Part shown: positions 49,716 through 63,900 of the stretch, one piece after another | Layout: each line of letters opens with the position of its first letter | How positions within the stretch are numbered: position 1 is the first letter of the stretch | Source: Atrichornis clamosus | Lineage: Eukaryota > Chordata > Aves > Passeriformes > Menuridae | Direction: 5' to 3' | Length of the DNA stretch: 64,000 bases | NCBI GenBank assembly: GCA_013400975.1 | Contig: WBMZ01002686.1 | Location: forward strand, 1-64,000 | Program-made: the position numbers and the translations under genes | Notes under the pieces: model-generated | Seen by the model: the letters and a program-made list of their open reading frames with translations, nothing else | Database searches by the model: none | What the model was told of the DNA's origin: nothing

Positions 49716-52700
49716 TCTCCTCTTTATTTGCAAAATATTTTTTTTTTCAAGGATGTTTTTTCTTCTAGAACTGAATCACTGTGGCTTTCTGTTTCAAAAA
49801 TATCAAATTAAATTGAAAATTGATATACTGATGAGTGGTATGAATTATTCCATAATAGCAATCAGAGATTTTCCAAATTTCTGTTCATATTTGGCTTAAT
49901 TGTGACTGAAGCATCAGCACTGTGTAATGCAACTAGTAACTGAGTTTACATGACAGTCTTTAGTAAGCAATTAGATTGCCATGCCAGCATCCAGGGTATT
50001 GTTACAAATGACTGCGATCACAGAATCACTTTGGCAGTGTCCTTTTTCTCTTTCCTGTAATTCTGTCATTCCTCACCTGTTTCTGTGGGTTTTGGTGATG
50101 ATAATTACAGTGTCTTGATTAGGAAAATAGAAAATATTTTAACTCTTCATTTTTCTCAATGAAATGCTCTGAGTGTTCATCATGGCTAGAAAGGAGATTT
50201 CAATGAGAAGAATAATAATAGTGAGAAGACCACAAAAACAGGCAAAGAAGTGATCTTTAGGATGACAGTGAAATCATCTTTTGTGTTAGGTAACTGGAGA
50301 AATAAGGGATTAAATTAACATAAAGTCTAGCAAGAATTTAAGGAAGACTGGGCTGAATTCCTCATTCTCCTTTAACCATGCAATGCATTAAAGCTAAAGA
50401 ATATGTAAGAGTGTAAATAAGCAGAATTGGCCACAAAGGATCCCCTGAAAAGAACAGTATGTGCATCAGGACTAAATGTTTTCTCACAGCTGGAAAGCCT
50501 TTCAGAATACTGCAATTTTAGGGAATTTAGAATACCATTATGCAATTCTCATTTTCTCTCATATAGAACGATGCAGATAACCTCTTCCTTTTAATTTGTA
50601 TTAGGACTTAATATCATATCCTATTTCTTCATTCTGGCCAAAAGTTCTTTTATTTAGGTTTCTAATACTATAGAATAACATTTTTATACTCATTTTAAGC
50701 AATATTTGAATTTGAAAACAAAAGCTTAGAATCCTTTCATATAATAAGCTAACCCCAGATATTAAAAAAATGTACTTAACTAGTGAAACAATTATGAGCT
50801 CTTTTAACATTATTAGAGGTAAAAATCCTGATTTAAAGTCAAATCCTGCTGTCCTTAGTTACAAGGAAAGCTTCAAGCTGAAGTCATTGGTCCAAATTCT
50901 GATATATGTCAACTCAGTTGTGCAGCAATGGAATAGCATAATAGTATCCCTTCATATTTGCATCCATGTAAAATCTGAATCAGCTCCCAAACCCTAACTT
51001 TTTGTGAGAAAAGCACAGTCTTATTTGGTTTTTTGTGGTGTTATACCTTTGCAAAAATTGCTGCTGAATCACATTAGAGGATTTTATAATACCCAAGATC
51101 CATTACATTGTTACACTTTTTTTGGGTTTTTTTATCCCAAGACCTTCTTTGTCTCAATCTCACTGAATAAAAATACTTGGATATAAAAAGAGAAAATACT
51201 GCTCTGAAGCCTTCTTTCCAAATTAATTAAGAAATGCCTGTGTTCACTGCCTGTAACCCTAAGATCTCGTTGTTACCAATGTATTCCTCTGCCCACTAGC
51301 AGAAATAGTTTAGGACTGGACCCATTGCTTAAGCAATCAATAAGATGGTCTTCAGGTGATTTCAAGACATGAGACAGTTGTGTTGCTCCATTCCATTCTT
51401 TGTGAAGCCTTGGTTACTCATCACCACAGAGGAATCTTTATCAGCTGTTTTCATTTGACCTGAAAACATCTATGACTACAAAAGCAAGGGACTAATAAAT
51501 AGTCTTATCAAAGAGATTTGGCAAGGCTGTGAGGGATCTTTGGGGTACACTATCTCTGTGTTCATTGCTCAGCCCTGACCTTCTGCTCTCTCAAGCACTG
51601 CCTTCCCCATGACCCAAGCCTGCCAGTTGCAGGATCTCTACACTGGCTTTGTGGTTGGATTTCAGGTCCACTGAAGATAATGAGGGAATAACTGCACTAA
51701 TCATCTCTATTCAGATGTCAGCTGCCATTCCAGAGTTGAAGGATCAGCATATTCTGTCCCTGTGCCATCTTCTGCCATGATGTCATCCTGTCCCTAAAAG
51801 AGCTCTGTCACTGAGTTTCCCTTTTGGCAGCCACACAAAACATTGAATGAGGTAGCTTTGCCAATGAGACCAGTAGAGTTCTTAGAGACTATTTGGGGAT
51901 AAATAATCAGACTTTTAAGATCAGAGAGAGAAATTTCTGCCTCCAGTCCCATGGTACTACTACAGTTGATTTTTCTAAAGGGAATGAACAGAAAAATCCC
52001 CAAAAAGCTCTGTTCATAATGTAGTATCCAATTTGGAAAACATGTGGAGGTATAAACTTCCATGTACCAAAAAAAGAGCAGAATTTAACGTAGGAGTGAC
52101 AAATGCCCATCTTGTGTGAAAAATAAGTTACAATAAAAATACAGATAACATCACATTTCTTGCATTACTTTTTAAAGTAGCAACGAGGGATTAAAGAAAA
52201 CAGTTAGAGATCTGTTTTCAAAGCTGTGTGAATTTTACTGCCATGTTGCTTAACACTAAAATCTCAGTCAACAAGACAGAAACCTGCTTTTAAAAGTACT
52301 GAGTTTTCCTGTTGCCTGCCATGAATTTTCATGGTGGCTAATGAGATACGGGGTGGGATTTTTAAGGCAGAAATATTTGGGGGAAAATCTTGAGTGTATT
52401 GAGGCTCTGAATCTGCACTTAAGAGGTCAGGAGTACCACTAAAATCAGTGGGTTACACTGCTGTTTGCAGCCTGGCAGGCTGAAACTGGAAGTCCTTAAT
52501 GGAGTAATCTGCTGAAAGTTAGCCTTATAGTTATGCCACAATTTAATAATATCATTATTGAACAACATAATTATTCACATTGAAAGGAAATATCTAGTGC
52601 TAGCCAAAATACAATCAAAAAAGTAAAGGTTGCTCTTAGGGTTTTCTAGCTAGTTTAGGTTTTGTTAAGTGTGTGTATCATATGCTTTGCTGGGTATGTA

Positions 52701-53308
52701 GGTGTCCAAGCAGTTACATTCATCTCCATGAAGGACATGGGCCTCATTTTGCAAGGACAGGAATAGGCTTTTCAAAGGCATTTAGTTCCTGCTGAAAGTC
52801 AATTCACTTCCCACCACACACTGTCTTTCAACAGAAGTCAGGTACCTAATTCCCTTAGGCAACTTCAGAATCCCAGCCATATATTACGTTTTGAATCTAA
52901 GCTGACCTGACAGTGTCCTTGAAAAGTTCAAACTCTTGGAGCAAAATTTCAGTGCTGCAGCACTCTAATAGTTGAATTCATTTCTCTAAAAGCCTTTTAT
53001 GGTGAAAGCTTTGCATCAACCAAATAACACAAACAATGTTTACAGTTTGTTTGATTTAATCTTGCCCTCTGCCAGTTTTAATTATATTTGACCCATTTAT
53101 AAATTGAAAAACAAAGAGAAGGTTGGGCTGGGCATGAAAAATTCTTCATTTTTCAGACTGAATTAATCAAGAGAAAGAGGTCATATTAAGAAGAGTTTCT
53201 TGATTAACATTGTATTTGAATAAAGTTTCTCTGCAGGTGGAGGGTGTTAAGTTGTTTGGATGACTCCTCTCCAACAGCTGTGGAAGTGGAGTGGTTTGTG
53301 TGACCTGC
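49716..53308. other. Intergenic stretch downstream of KCNK13
   Basis: AT-rich DNA with no gene, RNA or recognised transposon. It may include an extended 3' UTR if the polyadenylation signals at 51166 or 52132 are used. Confidence 0.5.
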
Positions 53309-54095
53309 TGTGCTGGTTTGGAAGTGAACCAGCTGAGAAATTTAACTCCCCCCACACAAATACCTTGCGAGAGATCTCAGGTCGGAATCACAATTTAATG
53401 AAAAGATTACAATAAATGCACTGATACAGAAAAATGGGGGAAAACCAGAGGCAGCCTGTTGGTCAGGGCGAAGGCTGCTGTCCAACTGAGTGGAAGCTGC
53501 TGTGTGCTGGAAGTGGAGCTTGCAGCCAGCTGAGAGCGGTGGTCCTCTGCAGCTCCTGGGGTCCAGCCGAGTTGGTGCCGGAGGGTAACCCAGTGTCCAA
53601 AAACCCTGAATTATATTCCGGCAGGAAGGTCCAGTACCTCTCCCAGGGCGGAGAATTTCTCAATGGGACGATGAGTAACAAGATATTTTGGGTAAGGCTG
53701 ATGACCCTGATGGCTGGGTCCTTACAGCTGCCCACCGTCCATGGCGGCCATTGACCGAGAGGACTCTGCTCAGGATGGGTGTGATCACTGTTGGTGCTTC
53801 CCGGGGGAAGCTCTCCCAGCTGTGTCCTTTGTGAAGACAAACGAGACCCCACCCCTCCGCAGGGTTTCCCTTACCTTATCTAACACCCAGCTTGCAGTCC
53901 GAGGGGCCAAGCAGGCCCTGGGCAGCAGCTGCGAGCGACCCACCATGGCCAGCTCCTCAGGGCCAGTGCAGGTGGCGGTAGAACGCTTTGCGCGGCTGCA
54001 TCTCCGTACTGTGCCCCCGGACACCGGCCGGGGTCCCTGCCTTGGGAACAGAAGCGCAGTGAGCCTTAACCCAGAGAAGGGTCAGCGTTTCCAAG
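53309..54095 (-). mobile_element. LTR-retroelement-like insertion (possible solo LTR), GC-rich
   Basis: A block of roughly 790 bases that is clearly GC-richer and CpG-richer than its flanks. Its left edge reads TGTGCTGGTTTGGAAG, giving a terminal CA on the minus strand. It is followed by 'aaatttaactcccccc' and 'ggaatcacaatttaatg', which on the minus strand carries an ATTAAA polyadenylation signal about 80 bases from the end. From memory this resembles LTRs abundant in songbirds. No gag, pol or env frame is present, so it would be a solo LTR or fragment of an endogenous retrovirus. I could not find a matching target-site duplication, and the right boundary is approximate. The strand is inferred from the polyadenylation signal. 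Confidence 0.5.
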
Positions 54096-55524
54096 CGATA
54101 CAGTTGACATCTTTTGTTGTTTTGATTTAGGTTACTAACACTGGGCTAATATAGTCATTTCTAAGATTATTCAAGAAGTAGTAAAGTGGTTTTGTCAAAT
54201 TTCATGTACAAGCTGTGGAGAGTCACCAAGTTTTCTTTCCCCTGGGCAGAAAATACTGCCAAACACACAAGTACAGTTTGTCTATTGAGAATGTTCAGAG
54301 TAGGTTTTTTTGCTTAATCCAGAAAATAAGATTACAATCCCTTCCCTACTCCCTATTTTCCAAACATCTATTGGCAACAATGCCTGCACAATACTCTATT
54401 ACTTAAAAGGTCACATTTCACTGGAAAAATTAAAGCCATTGCTCATCAAGGTGGACCAACACAGTCTTATTTTTTAATTAAAGAGAAACATAGTGTGAAC
54501 ACAAAGAGTGATACTTCAGGTCCAAGTAGTCAGAAGCTTTGTGATATCGCCTGTGTTTATAGAGCTATTCATGTCAAACCACACAAAAACCATGTCCCTG
54601 CAGAGTTTTAAGAGCATTAGTAAATTTAAGAACAACCTTGCGAAATAGGTACACTACATTACATTTTGGTTTTCTACAGTTTCACTCTAATATTTGCCTG
54701 CACTTTTTATTATTTGAAATTATTTGCAATAATAGAATAAAGAATATAAATTTGCAAAGATTTTAAGAGGCACGATACTGAGATATGTTTTAAATGAAAT
54801 ATTCTTCTCCTCAGGCTGCCTAGCTTTCTGTAAAGGGAAAGTTTGATGAAAGGTAGAATCAACTCTTCCAAGCAAGGGTGCAGTTTCTGGACTCAAATGG
54901 ATCTCCTATTAGGTGTACATGCAGAAGCTCCCAGAGAGGCAAGATGGCTGTTTTCAAACACCATCTTTTGAAATGCTTTTCAAAGCTCTTCCCCCTTTTA
55001 AAGCTATGGAACACTGTCAGTGTTTTCTGTTTGTGGTCTTATCTGAGGAAACTTAGCCTTGCTTTTCCATATCTTTAGAAGAAAAAGATGCACTTGAAGA
55101 AAAATGAAAATAACCTTACCTAACCTTTACATGTACCACTTGGAGCTGCTGAAATCCTCCTCTTTATCCTGACTTGAAGTTTACATTTAATTTCTTCAGC
55201 TCACCAAAGAGGTTTGGTCTTACTAGTGAGCAGTCACAGTGCAAATGAAAGTGCTTTAAAGTTATATTTGTTCATGTGTTGGAAATGCTGCAGTGAGCTG
55301 ATGGTCTGAATAGTGGGTGTTGTGCAAAGTTTGTTAACATTCAAAAGGCTGGAATCACCATTGTTCTCATCTCTGCACTGGTCAGGGAGACATTGTGTAG
55401 CATCCAGAAGAGTCCTTAGTGCTACAGTAGCAGCAATTGCTGGCCATTAACCTCTGGGTGTCCTGGTGTCTGCATTTAGTGTCCAGGGCCAGAAGGAGAC
55501 AGAGATAATTCTGTCCAGAACCAG
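54096..55524. other. Intergenic stretch without a recognised feature
   Basis: AT-rich DNA with no coding or repeat signature that I can name. Confidence 0.5.
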
Positions 55525-55660
55525 CAGTTCAGAAATTCAGAGAATTATTTACTCTGGAAGAGGCCTCTGGATGCATCTAGTCTCCAAACCCTTTTCCAAA
55601 GCAGGCCTAGGGTAGTTCCTGCCCATCTCAGTGCAAATATCTGTAATTTGCTGGGTGATG
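55525..55660 (-). repeat. Probable diverged CR1 3' fragment, antisense
   Basis: The order 'ttcagagaattatttactctggaagaggcc', 'tgcatctagtctccaaaccc' and 'ccaaagcaggcctagggtag' follows the antisense start of a CR1 3' end (tail, 'ggaaggacct', 'catctagtccaaccc', 'aagcagggtca'). It carries many substitutions. It may extend to about 55760. Confidence 0.5.
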
Positions 55661-57399
55661 CTGCTTCTGCACTCAGTTCACAGTGTACTGACAGTGCCCT
55701 TCTCGCATGAAATACTGACCACCACCCTCCCCAAGAGAAAGTCACAGCCCTTCCTCTGAGACATTGCATTTGTGCAAATACTTAGCTCTAAGTTAAACAC
55801 ATTTCTTTGTAAAGAGCATCCAGGCAGCTCCTTTCTCAGCCTAATGCATTAGAGATGAGTCTTTTGATCCCTAGGTATCATTATTGTTGGCAGTCTTATT
55901 TGATATGGTAAGGACTGAAAAGGTCAGTCTGTCTGTCTGCCCTAGGCTCCCAGGAAGGGGCATTACCCTTTTGGCAAGCAACCCATGGCACCTTGGCTCT
56001 GCACACTGGATTTGTCTGGGTTCTCACTCAGGAGTGGATTCTGCTGTGCTGAAATCAGTGGACACTTCGCTTCTGGGTTCTTTGTCTGGTGTTTTTCACA
56101 AGAATTAATTCCACTTTACAAAATCATCCAAAGAAATGTGACTAGCCTTTTGCTTTGCTGTTACCACCAACTGTGCAAATGCTAATTCTACTTGTGCAGT
56201 GCTGTGTTCTGCACTAAGTTATTGCCCAGGAACCATTACTTGGTCTGCAAAATAATAATCTACTTCTGAGGAAGACCTATTTAAAATTGAAAGTATTCAG
56301 ATTATTACCTCTAAGAATTGTTTGGTAGTCATGCATTTCCTCAGCTGAAAAAGCTCTGACAAATAACACATTTTCCATGAAATTTCCTGCAGTTCTGCAA
56401 GGTATTAAAAGCTTTTGCTCTGTGCTGACTGTCTGTATGTCAGCTTGTTCTTTCCCTCAGCTTTATTCTCTCAGCCCACACCTGCAAGAGCCTTCTCAAT
56501 CTTTTTTTTTTCTTTCCATTTGTCTTTCTCTCAGTTTGTCAAATCCTTCTGCTAGCCAAATATACCGTGGTATATATACCACTCAGATCAGGAGGAAAAG
56601 CAAGTGAGGCACATGGAGACAATGATGTTCTGAGTGCCCCATCAGCTGAGAGGGTGTCAAACAGTGCTTACACCTCCTCAGATTGCAGCATAGATCCAAA
56701 GGGTAAACAGCAAGAGTTGTGATATTTAGCATCTCTTAAAAAAAAAAAAAAAAAAGTCCCTTTAATTTGTCAGGATTTGATCTTCTTTATTCACAACTTT
56801 ATCCCTGCCTTGAGCTCTTTTACCTTCCTTGGATGCCTAAGGCTTTAAGGCCCTGTGCAGAAACAACTGAAACTACAGAAATGTTTCACCCTATTTGCAG
56901 AAGATTTGGTCCTTGTTTGGCACCATGTAATAGGCCTGTGCAATAGCAAGAATTAGAATCCACTAAACACAGCCCATGAAGATAAGAAAATGGAGAACTT
57001 TGTCATCCTCTTAATGAATTTCCAGTGTTAGAGATTTCACAGTTGTCCCAGGTAACCTATTGAAGAGGATCTTAAACGTTTTCCCAGATGCTTGATTTAA
57101 CACTCCCTTGCTACAGCTGAGGCACGTTGTTTGCTTGTGAGCCTGCTGAAAATGGAGAACAGAATATTCCCTTCCTTTTGGAAAGGAAGGTATTTTTTTA
57201 CAATATCTCATCTCAGTCTTTGCTATCTCAGACTAGAAATATCCCCTTCCATATATGACATTTTCTGCAGTTGCTCTGCTGTGCTCCAGGCTGTGCTTGA
57301 TCCCTTGGTCCACTTTTTTTCCTTTCAAGAACAGTGCTCAAAATGAGATACAGTGACACAAAAAATATATTGTTATTAGAGCATGGACCAGTGTGATTA
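55661..57399. other. Intergenic stretch without a gene
   Basis: Contains an A18 tract (56738-56755) and a perfect 9-bp inverted repeat with a 3-base loop (57170-57190). No gene or named repeat is recognised. Confidence 0.5.
56738..56755 (+). repeat. A18 homopolymer
   Basis: Eighteen consecutive A residues. No retroposed gene copy is apparent upstream. Confidence 0.9.
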
Positions 57400-57900
57400 T
57401 TTTCCTCATCTTATCTACCTATTCTGTTCATTTAGTTTCTGGACTAGTGCTTGCTATTTTAAAACGTTGATTCATCTTCAGTTTTTCATGTGATATCAAT
57501 GCAAGTCCTTCTTTTCAAAACTGTTACATAAACTATAGTGTCTCCAGTTACACAGGTGATTATTCTGATGTACCATCTTTCAAGTATTGTTGTTGAATTG
57601 TTTCCATTTTTTTAGATCCCTTTCCTATATTCGTTTTGGTTTGAATCCTAGTCCTTCAGCATCTTCATGACACCTGAGTGCCTGGGATCTTCTTCAGACC
57701 TAAAATTGTGTTCTCTATTTCATCATCTAAGTCAGTAATAAAATTATTGACCCAGGGCAAGTTTGGCAAAACCTAGTCAATACATTCTTCCAGTTTGAAG
57801 CTAAACTGTTGGTCTGTACATACTGTTGTCTGAAAACTGTTTCCCAATCAATTTTAAACTCATTTTGTGTTAATTTCATCAAGTGTAAATGACAGTAAGC
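57400..57900 (-). repeat. Ancient CR1-type LINE fragment with reverse transcriptase remnant, antisense
   Basis: The plus strand shows the antisense CR1 order 'gtttgaatcctagtcc' (57640), 'gtgttctctatttcatcatctaagtcagtaataaa' (abridged; 57707-57740), 'cttccagtttga' and 'ttttaaactca...aatttcatc' (to about 57880). Read on the minus strand, the central block gives 'NFITDLDDEI', matching the FINDLDD segment of CR1 reverse transcriptase. The frame is otherwise broken. Divergence is high, so this is an old insertion, and the boundaries are approximate. Confidence 0.6.
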
Positions 57901-60900
57901 TGAAATTGCAATATTTTTATTCCAGGCTGTCCGATATGAGCCAGAAAAGATTTAGCTTTCAGATCCCAAGGGAATTTGCACAACAGATAAGTTGACAGAA
58001 AAGTGGTTACAATTTAAAATCAAACCAAAGTAAATCTTGATTTGCCAAGTTTCCAACATAGAACTCCACTCTGTCCTTTGACAGCTACATATTATAAAAT
58101 AATTGTGTTCCCAAAGCTACAGAAGTAGATGAAACTAGCAGAAAGATCACCTGGAAGAATTCAGTCTAGAAATACAAAAGTACTTTGGCAATACACAGAA
58201 GGGTTGGGTTGGTTTTTGCACATGTGCAAAACACAGCATGTATTTCTGTTCTACTGATTAAAGTCCATTACAAAAAAAAAGAGTCAAACATCAGCATGGA
58301 ATATTTTTCTACAAATATTGTTTTAATTCAAGTTTAAACATGAAATCCTCTTTGAAATGGAATTATGCTAGACATATTTAACCTGATTGTCTACAAGTAC
58401 TGAAACACAGAACAACTATTTTTGGGTGTGTGAGAGAAAGGTTTTTCAAGATCATTCTTCCCTTGATGTGTCAGGCTGTTGATTATATTTTTTGAAACAT
58501 TGATCTCCTTGAGGACAGCAGGAATAGAGCCGTGTGACCAGCAGATGATAGAAACTTCCTTGCTTCAATCACCAAAAAACCTTGTGGATTTATAATGAAT
58601 GTGCTGACTGTGAGCAGGTTCATTATTCATTAGTCTCAGGCACCTTGGCTTATGGTCCAAGCAAATGCTTGTCTGCCAGGAAAGAAGGTGTTAAATGTAC
58701 TTTGTGTTCCCATCAGGTACCCATCATAAGCAAATCTTTTTTGCAGGGAAGCTGGCCTGAGCTAAGGCTTGCTGAAGGGAAGCCATGCTGCTCCCTCTGG
58801 GAACCCTGGAGAGTTACACATTAAATATACAAAATCAACTTTGTACGAAGCAGGTCAATATAGTAAAGCCATCACTCTCTTGATTTTGATAAACCTTGAA
58901 TGGGCTCATGAGAGGAGTTGTATCACAACTGCTTGGCAAAGGCAATAACTGCAGTAAGCAATTTCCAGCACAGAGGTAAATGGGGCCTCTGGAAGCAAAT
59001 ATAAGTTAATAGTTATAGCAAACAGTAGAGACCATGTAGAACAGGACCACAGAGAGGAAAGTTATGAGAATTCACTAAACATACTCCTCGCCTTCTTACT
59101 GCTGTTAGGAAGTGACACTGCATGTAAAGACTGGATTTACGCTGGGACTTTTAAAGGAGAGGCACTGGTCTCCTTTCAGATGGCATGGTAAAATGGAAAT
59201 TTTTTGAGGGGATTTTTAAGAAATGTGTAAGCAAATGCATGCAGTATCATGGTAATCCTATTGTCATGGTAAACTGCAGCAGGAGAATACATGATAATCA
59301 AAGTGTTTGAGTTATTATTACAGAACAGAATATTCAGAAGGACTTGAATATCTTAAACCGACTAGGTTCCTCCCAAATAAAACTTCCAAAATATCTAGAT
59401 TTTTTAGGTCCTTGGACTTGAAAATAGAGTTATTTTCAGCCAAGTTCCATTGGTCGCCTTAAAACAGGAGCTATGTTTCCAACACCAGCCCACTTCAACT
59501 GTCCCCTCATACCACAGCTCCACAGAAAGTGGCAAATATGCCCATGCTGTAGCAAGCCCATTATAATATCTTATTTTCCATGTTTTTAATACCCATCTGC
59601 TGCGCCGCCCTCTCCCCACTGGCCAGTGCATCTTCAGCTGGGGGTGGCTGGGCAGGCTGCTAACAGGCCAGGTGACAGCTGGCCCTGCCTCTTCCTCAGG
59701 CACACTTCTCTCCTAGGCACTTGTCTTCACAAAATTTGTAGAAATTTAGTATCTTTCACATTTCTGCCCCTGCATCTAGTGTGTTTGAAAATAGCCAGGA
59801 GGTTCAAAGGCTTTCAAAGAGCCTAAACTGTTGCATTCCCAGCTCATTACCACCAAATATTTTGAGCAGGATGCTGTAACCATGACATATCTCTAATACT
59901 AAGTAGGTATTGTGATGGGGAAAGGAATCTGCATCTGACTCAGTCCAGCTGCCAGAACAAATAGCCTAAAAACTAATTAGAATCAGGGTATTTCAAGATA
60001 GAATATCAGAATATTTCAGGGTCAGTGGAAAACCTGCACAAAGAATAGTATTTCACATTCATAGAACAAGAGAAAACTGAGGCACTCCTGAAGTGTGGTA
60101 TTAGCAACTGTAACACCACAAACCACTTGAGTATATTCTGTTTTAAAGGGAAAACATTAAATTGCATGAGGTGAATGATTTACAGAGGTAAGTAAAGAAG
60201 CTATTGCCTTTATCTCTGAAGACAGCTGAATGATTACATCTGCTCAAGGTGCCAAGCAAGTGAAAAAGAAATAACAAGTTATACTGTGTTAAGAAGATGT
60301 GTTATTGTGCTGCATAGATGTAGATAAATGTCCTCATCCTGGTTGTTGCTGTAATACTTTGACAAAAGGTCAATTACAAAGGTAAAGTCCAAGGAAAAGC
60401 AATTTAAAAAATTCAAATATGAGGTCCCTAAATGCTTACTTCCAAGGCACATACATAGGAAAACAAAAAGTCAGGACTGTTTACAGATCATTAAATAAGT
60501 GTGAGTCGCGCTTATACTGTGACTGGAAAGAGGAAGAACAAGGGGCAGAGGGCATGAGTGAGAAAAGCCAGTCCTTCAGCATGAGCTCCACGGGGTGCTC
60601 AGGAGGCAGCTATTCCCCTCTGTGCAGGTACAACAGAAGCAAGGCTCGTGTGTCTCACTCAAGTCCCAGGGTGTCCATCAGAATGACCAAATTATCTCAT
60701 GTAGACTAAAAAGAACAGAACAGATAAATATTGCAACCCATTTATCTCCATTGAAAGCATTAAAAAGGATTGAATTGGAAAAAAATTACAAATAAATGCA
60801 AGTAAAAGAGGAAAAATGCACTTTTAAGACTGTGTTTAGTCGAAGTAGTGAAATAATCATGTAAAAATGCAATAAAATTTTTAAAATTATGTCTACATAA

Positions 60901-63900
60901 ATAACAATTGTGCTATCTGATATACAATAATGTCATTCTTTCAGGCAGAAAATGTTAAAATAATTCACCCTCTCCTGCAAAAGATAATTTTTAATAAAAA
61001 GTGCCTGTGAAGGTTTTGTCTTTAGCACTTGACATTAAGGATTCATAACCAAACCAGTCCACCTCTGCAGTTATCCCAAATTCTTTTCCTCTGTTACTGA
61101 AGCGCTCAGGCACACAAGCTCAAATACACAAGCATAGTAAATCTACTTTACCAATACATCTGTGTTAAAAGCAATACGGGTCCTATAACAGAATATTTAT
61201 TTTAAAAAGCAAAATATATGCTTATGCATTGCTACCATATCACACATTTAAAAGTGTTCTACTCTGCTGATGAATGCTCAGAAAAGCAACAGGTTTCTGG
61301 CAATCAGATGCAAACTACCAAGTTCCTTTCCAGGTCTGGTAAATGGTTTAAACTATTTAAGAGTGAAGCAGTTCAGAGGACAGATTTTTGAGGTGTGGGT
61401 AAGCTGACAAATTGACACCAAAGAATTATTTGGCCTTTGCTACTATGGGGCCTAAATATTAGGCCAGCTCTTTCCCATTAAAATAATGTCCTGCTCTCTG
61501 CAAAGCCTTCTGGAGTGCCCGCATTCCTGATCCTTGCAGCAGTTAGAAGAGTAGTAGGGGTACAGTGTAGAACATTTACATTAAAAAGACCTGTGAGGAA
61601 ATGAATACCAGTATGACTAATATATACAGCTGTATGAATCTTCTAGATTGCATTTTACATGTTGTATTCCATCATCTTATTCTGCTTTAACAGCTACTTG
61701 TTTTATGCAGAGATTGAGAATGGGTACATGAGCTTAGCATCAGGGTTTAGGCTAATGTTTCACAAGGCAACTGTGATAACATATTATTCAAAACTTACAT
61801 TTTATGAGATTCAAGTCTTTCAGAGTGATTTTTCCACTATTTCTTGAATTACCTATTCATTTGATGACACTTTCTAATTGAGAAATATTAAGTAATCAAG
61901 CAGCTTTTAGAAAGATTGGTGCAGCATGCTGGAAGCAATAAGTATAAAATCTGACCCTATAAAAGCAGTATTGTCACCAAATTTGTCTTCTGCAAACAAG
62001 AAGCTATGAGAGTATTAATAGCATGCAATACATTTATTTTCTTGCCCAGAAATGCTTTGTAAGTTATTTAAAAATTAAGATACTGATATTTTTCTATTCA
62101 ATAAAAGACAGCAATGTTATCATACGTGTGTGGATTAAGTCTTTTTTCAGGTAACACTGACCAAAATTATTACCTGCTTAACACTACAATCCAGCAGACT
62201 TTAGGAAACACATTGGGGTTTCTTCCTAACACCTTTTTGGGGTGTGTAAGGAGCTTGTCTAAGTGCTCCCATGGTCTCAGCAAAGAGCTGGTTGAGACAC
62301 TTGTCCCTTTTGAAGTGAGGCATCGCACCCACACGTACAGCTCCACGTGTGCTGTCTGCCCAAAGGAAGATGCTTCTTTTCAGTGAAACTCATTCACTTT
62401 AATTAAAACGATTTTTATGTCTTCAGTGGTATTTTTTAGAAGCTATTCTTGTGTCTGAGTTCGTGCTCCTGACAAACACAGTACCAGTGGTGAGTGAGGG
62501 TGAGAACTCATGTCCCACGTGGGATGTAAATGATAGTGTTGCTCTCAGAGCATAATCTGGAAGTTATGTTTTACAGATTCTTTGTACTGATTTAGTCTCC
62601 TCCTGCTTTGCTTGGTATAAGATAACAAATCCTACAGGCAAATGCATTGGCTTTGTGTAAACAGAGGACAAGTATTCAGATTGAAATCCCTGTTGGAAAC
62701 AAATGATCAGATCTGGTTTTTGTTCTTCTAAAGAGCAGACTCCTATACTCCAGGTTAGTGTCTCAGCCATGGGGTCAAGGTCTGCTTTCTTTGGGTTATA
62801 TCTTACCAAAATGATAGTATGGACCTGACAATTTCTCTGAGTAGTAAGTGACAAAAAAATTCAAATTATTTGTAAGGAAGATTAAGCAAACTGGTGGGGA
62901 AAAGATCTGTTAAGGATGCTTCCAGATACTTGGGTTTTGGGTTTTTTTTTACCAGAGGAGAGTTTGTTCTAGGGGCTGAAATTCTATGTGATCTGTTTTA
63001 GTGAATAGCTGGGGTGGTGAAGGACTCTGCTGTGTTAGCTGAAAAAAAAAAAAGCATCATTTTAATCCTAACTGTAGCACACTGTCTGTGGCATGATGAA
63101 CTGATGATGTAGCAGGCCTGGTAAGTACTCACCAAGCTGAAACAGGACAAATGCATGTAAATGTCAGTGTGAATCTTGTTCTTTATTCATTGACTCTCAG
63201 TACCCTTGAACTTAATATTATTTTCATTTTGCTCTCCCTGTTCCTCATTTCCAGTGCAATCAATACCAACCAACAAGTGCTCTGCTAGGATTGTGTTGTG
63301 CTTTATACTGAGCACCAGGCTCGTTTGATCTTAAAAACTTTGAGTGCAAGATGCCGGCTTCTCACTGCCTGATATTGCCCTTCCTTCGTGTCAGTGTCAA
63401 TGAGACTAGAGGAGCTTCTGGGAAGCTACAGGTTTTGAAGATTTGTGCTCTGCTCTCAAATCCCAAGTTTAGTGTCCTGCCTTCCAGATTCTGGGTCTTC
63501 ATCAATTCTGGTCAACTAAAGAATTGAAAGTCTATCTAAAAGATTAGATCTTCAGACAAGGTGCCAGTGCACTGGCATGGTAATGGAAGATAATAGAGGA
63601 GGCTATGCCATGGATTTTGTACTTTTCATTTGTTTGCATCCGAACTTGGATTTCTTTAGTCAGCAACTTCTTTTGTTGGGGGATTTTTTTCAGTCTTTGA
63701 GTTCTAAGAATCTCAGTTTTCAGATGCAATAATCACAAATTCTGCCTTTTTTTTCCAATTCAAAGTGTTACTTCTGACGTTTATCGGGTGACTGATTGCT
63801 TTTGGTGCTTATTATTAAAAACCTAGTGAGGCAGTGAGGCTGGGTTGGATGGGCTTTTGTTCAGTTTGTATGTTTTCTACTTGGTGTGGTTACTCTAATC

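Noticed and set aside
53434..54130. Several overlapping frames on both strands as genes
   Set aside because: They lie in a GC-rich LTR-like block, where open frames on both strands are expected by composition. None shows a known domain.
57170..57190. 9-bp perfect inverted repeat with a 3-base loop (purine-rich arm)
   Set aside because: A few such stems are expected by chance in this length. The arm is low-complexity, and no precursor-RNA features extend the stem.
63825..63875. Possible CR1 fragment (gggttggatgggctttt)
   Set aside because: The match is limited to about 20 bases without the following CR1 blocks.
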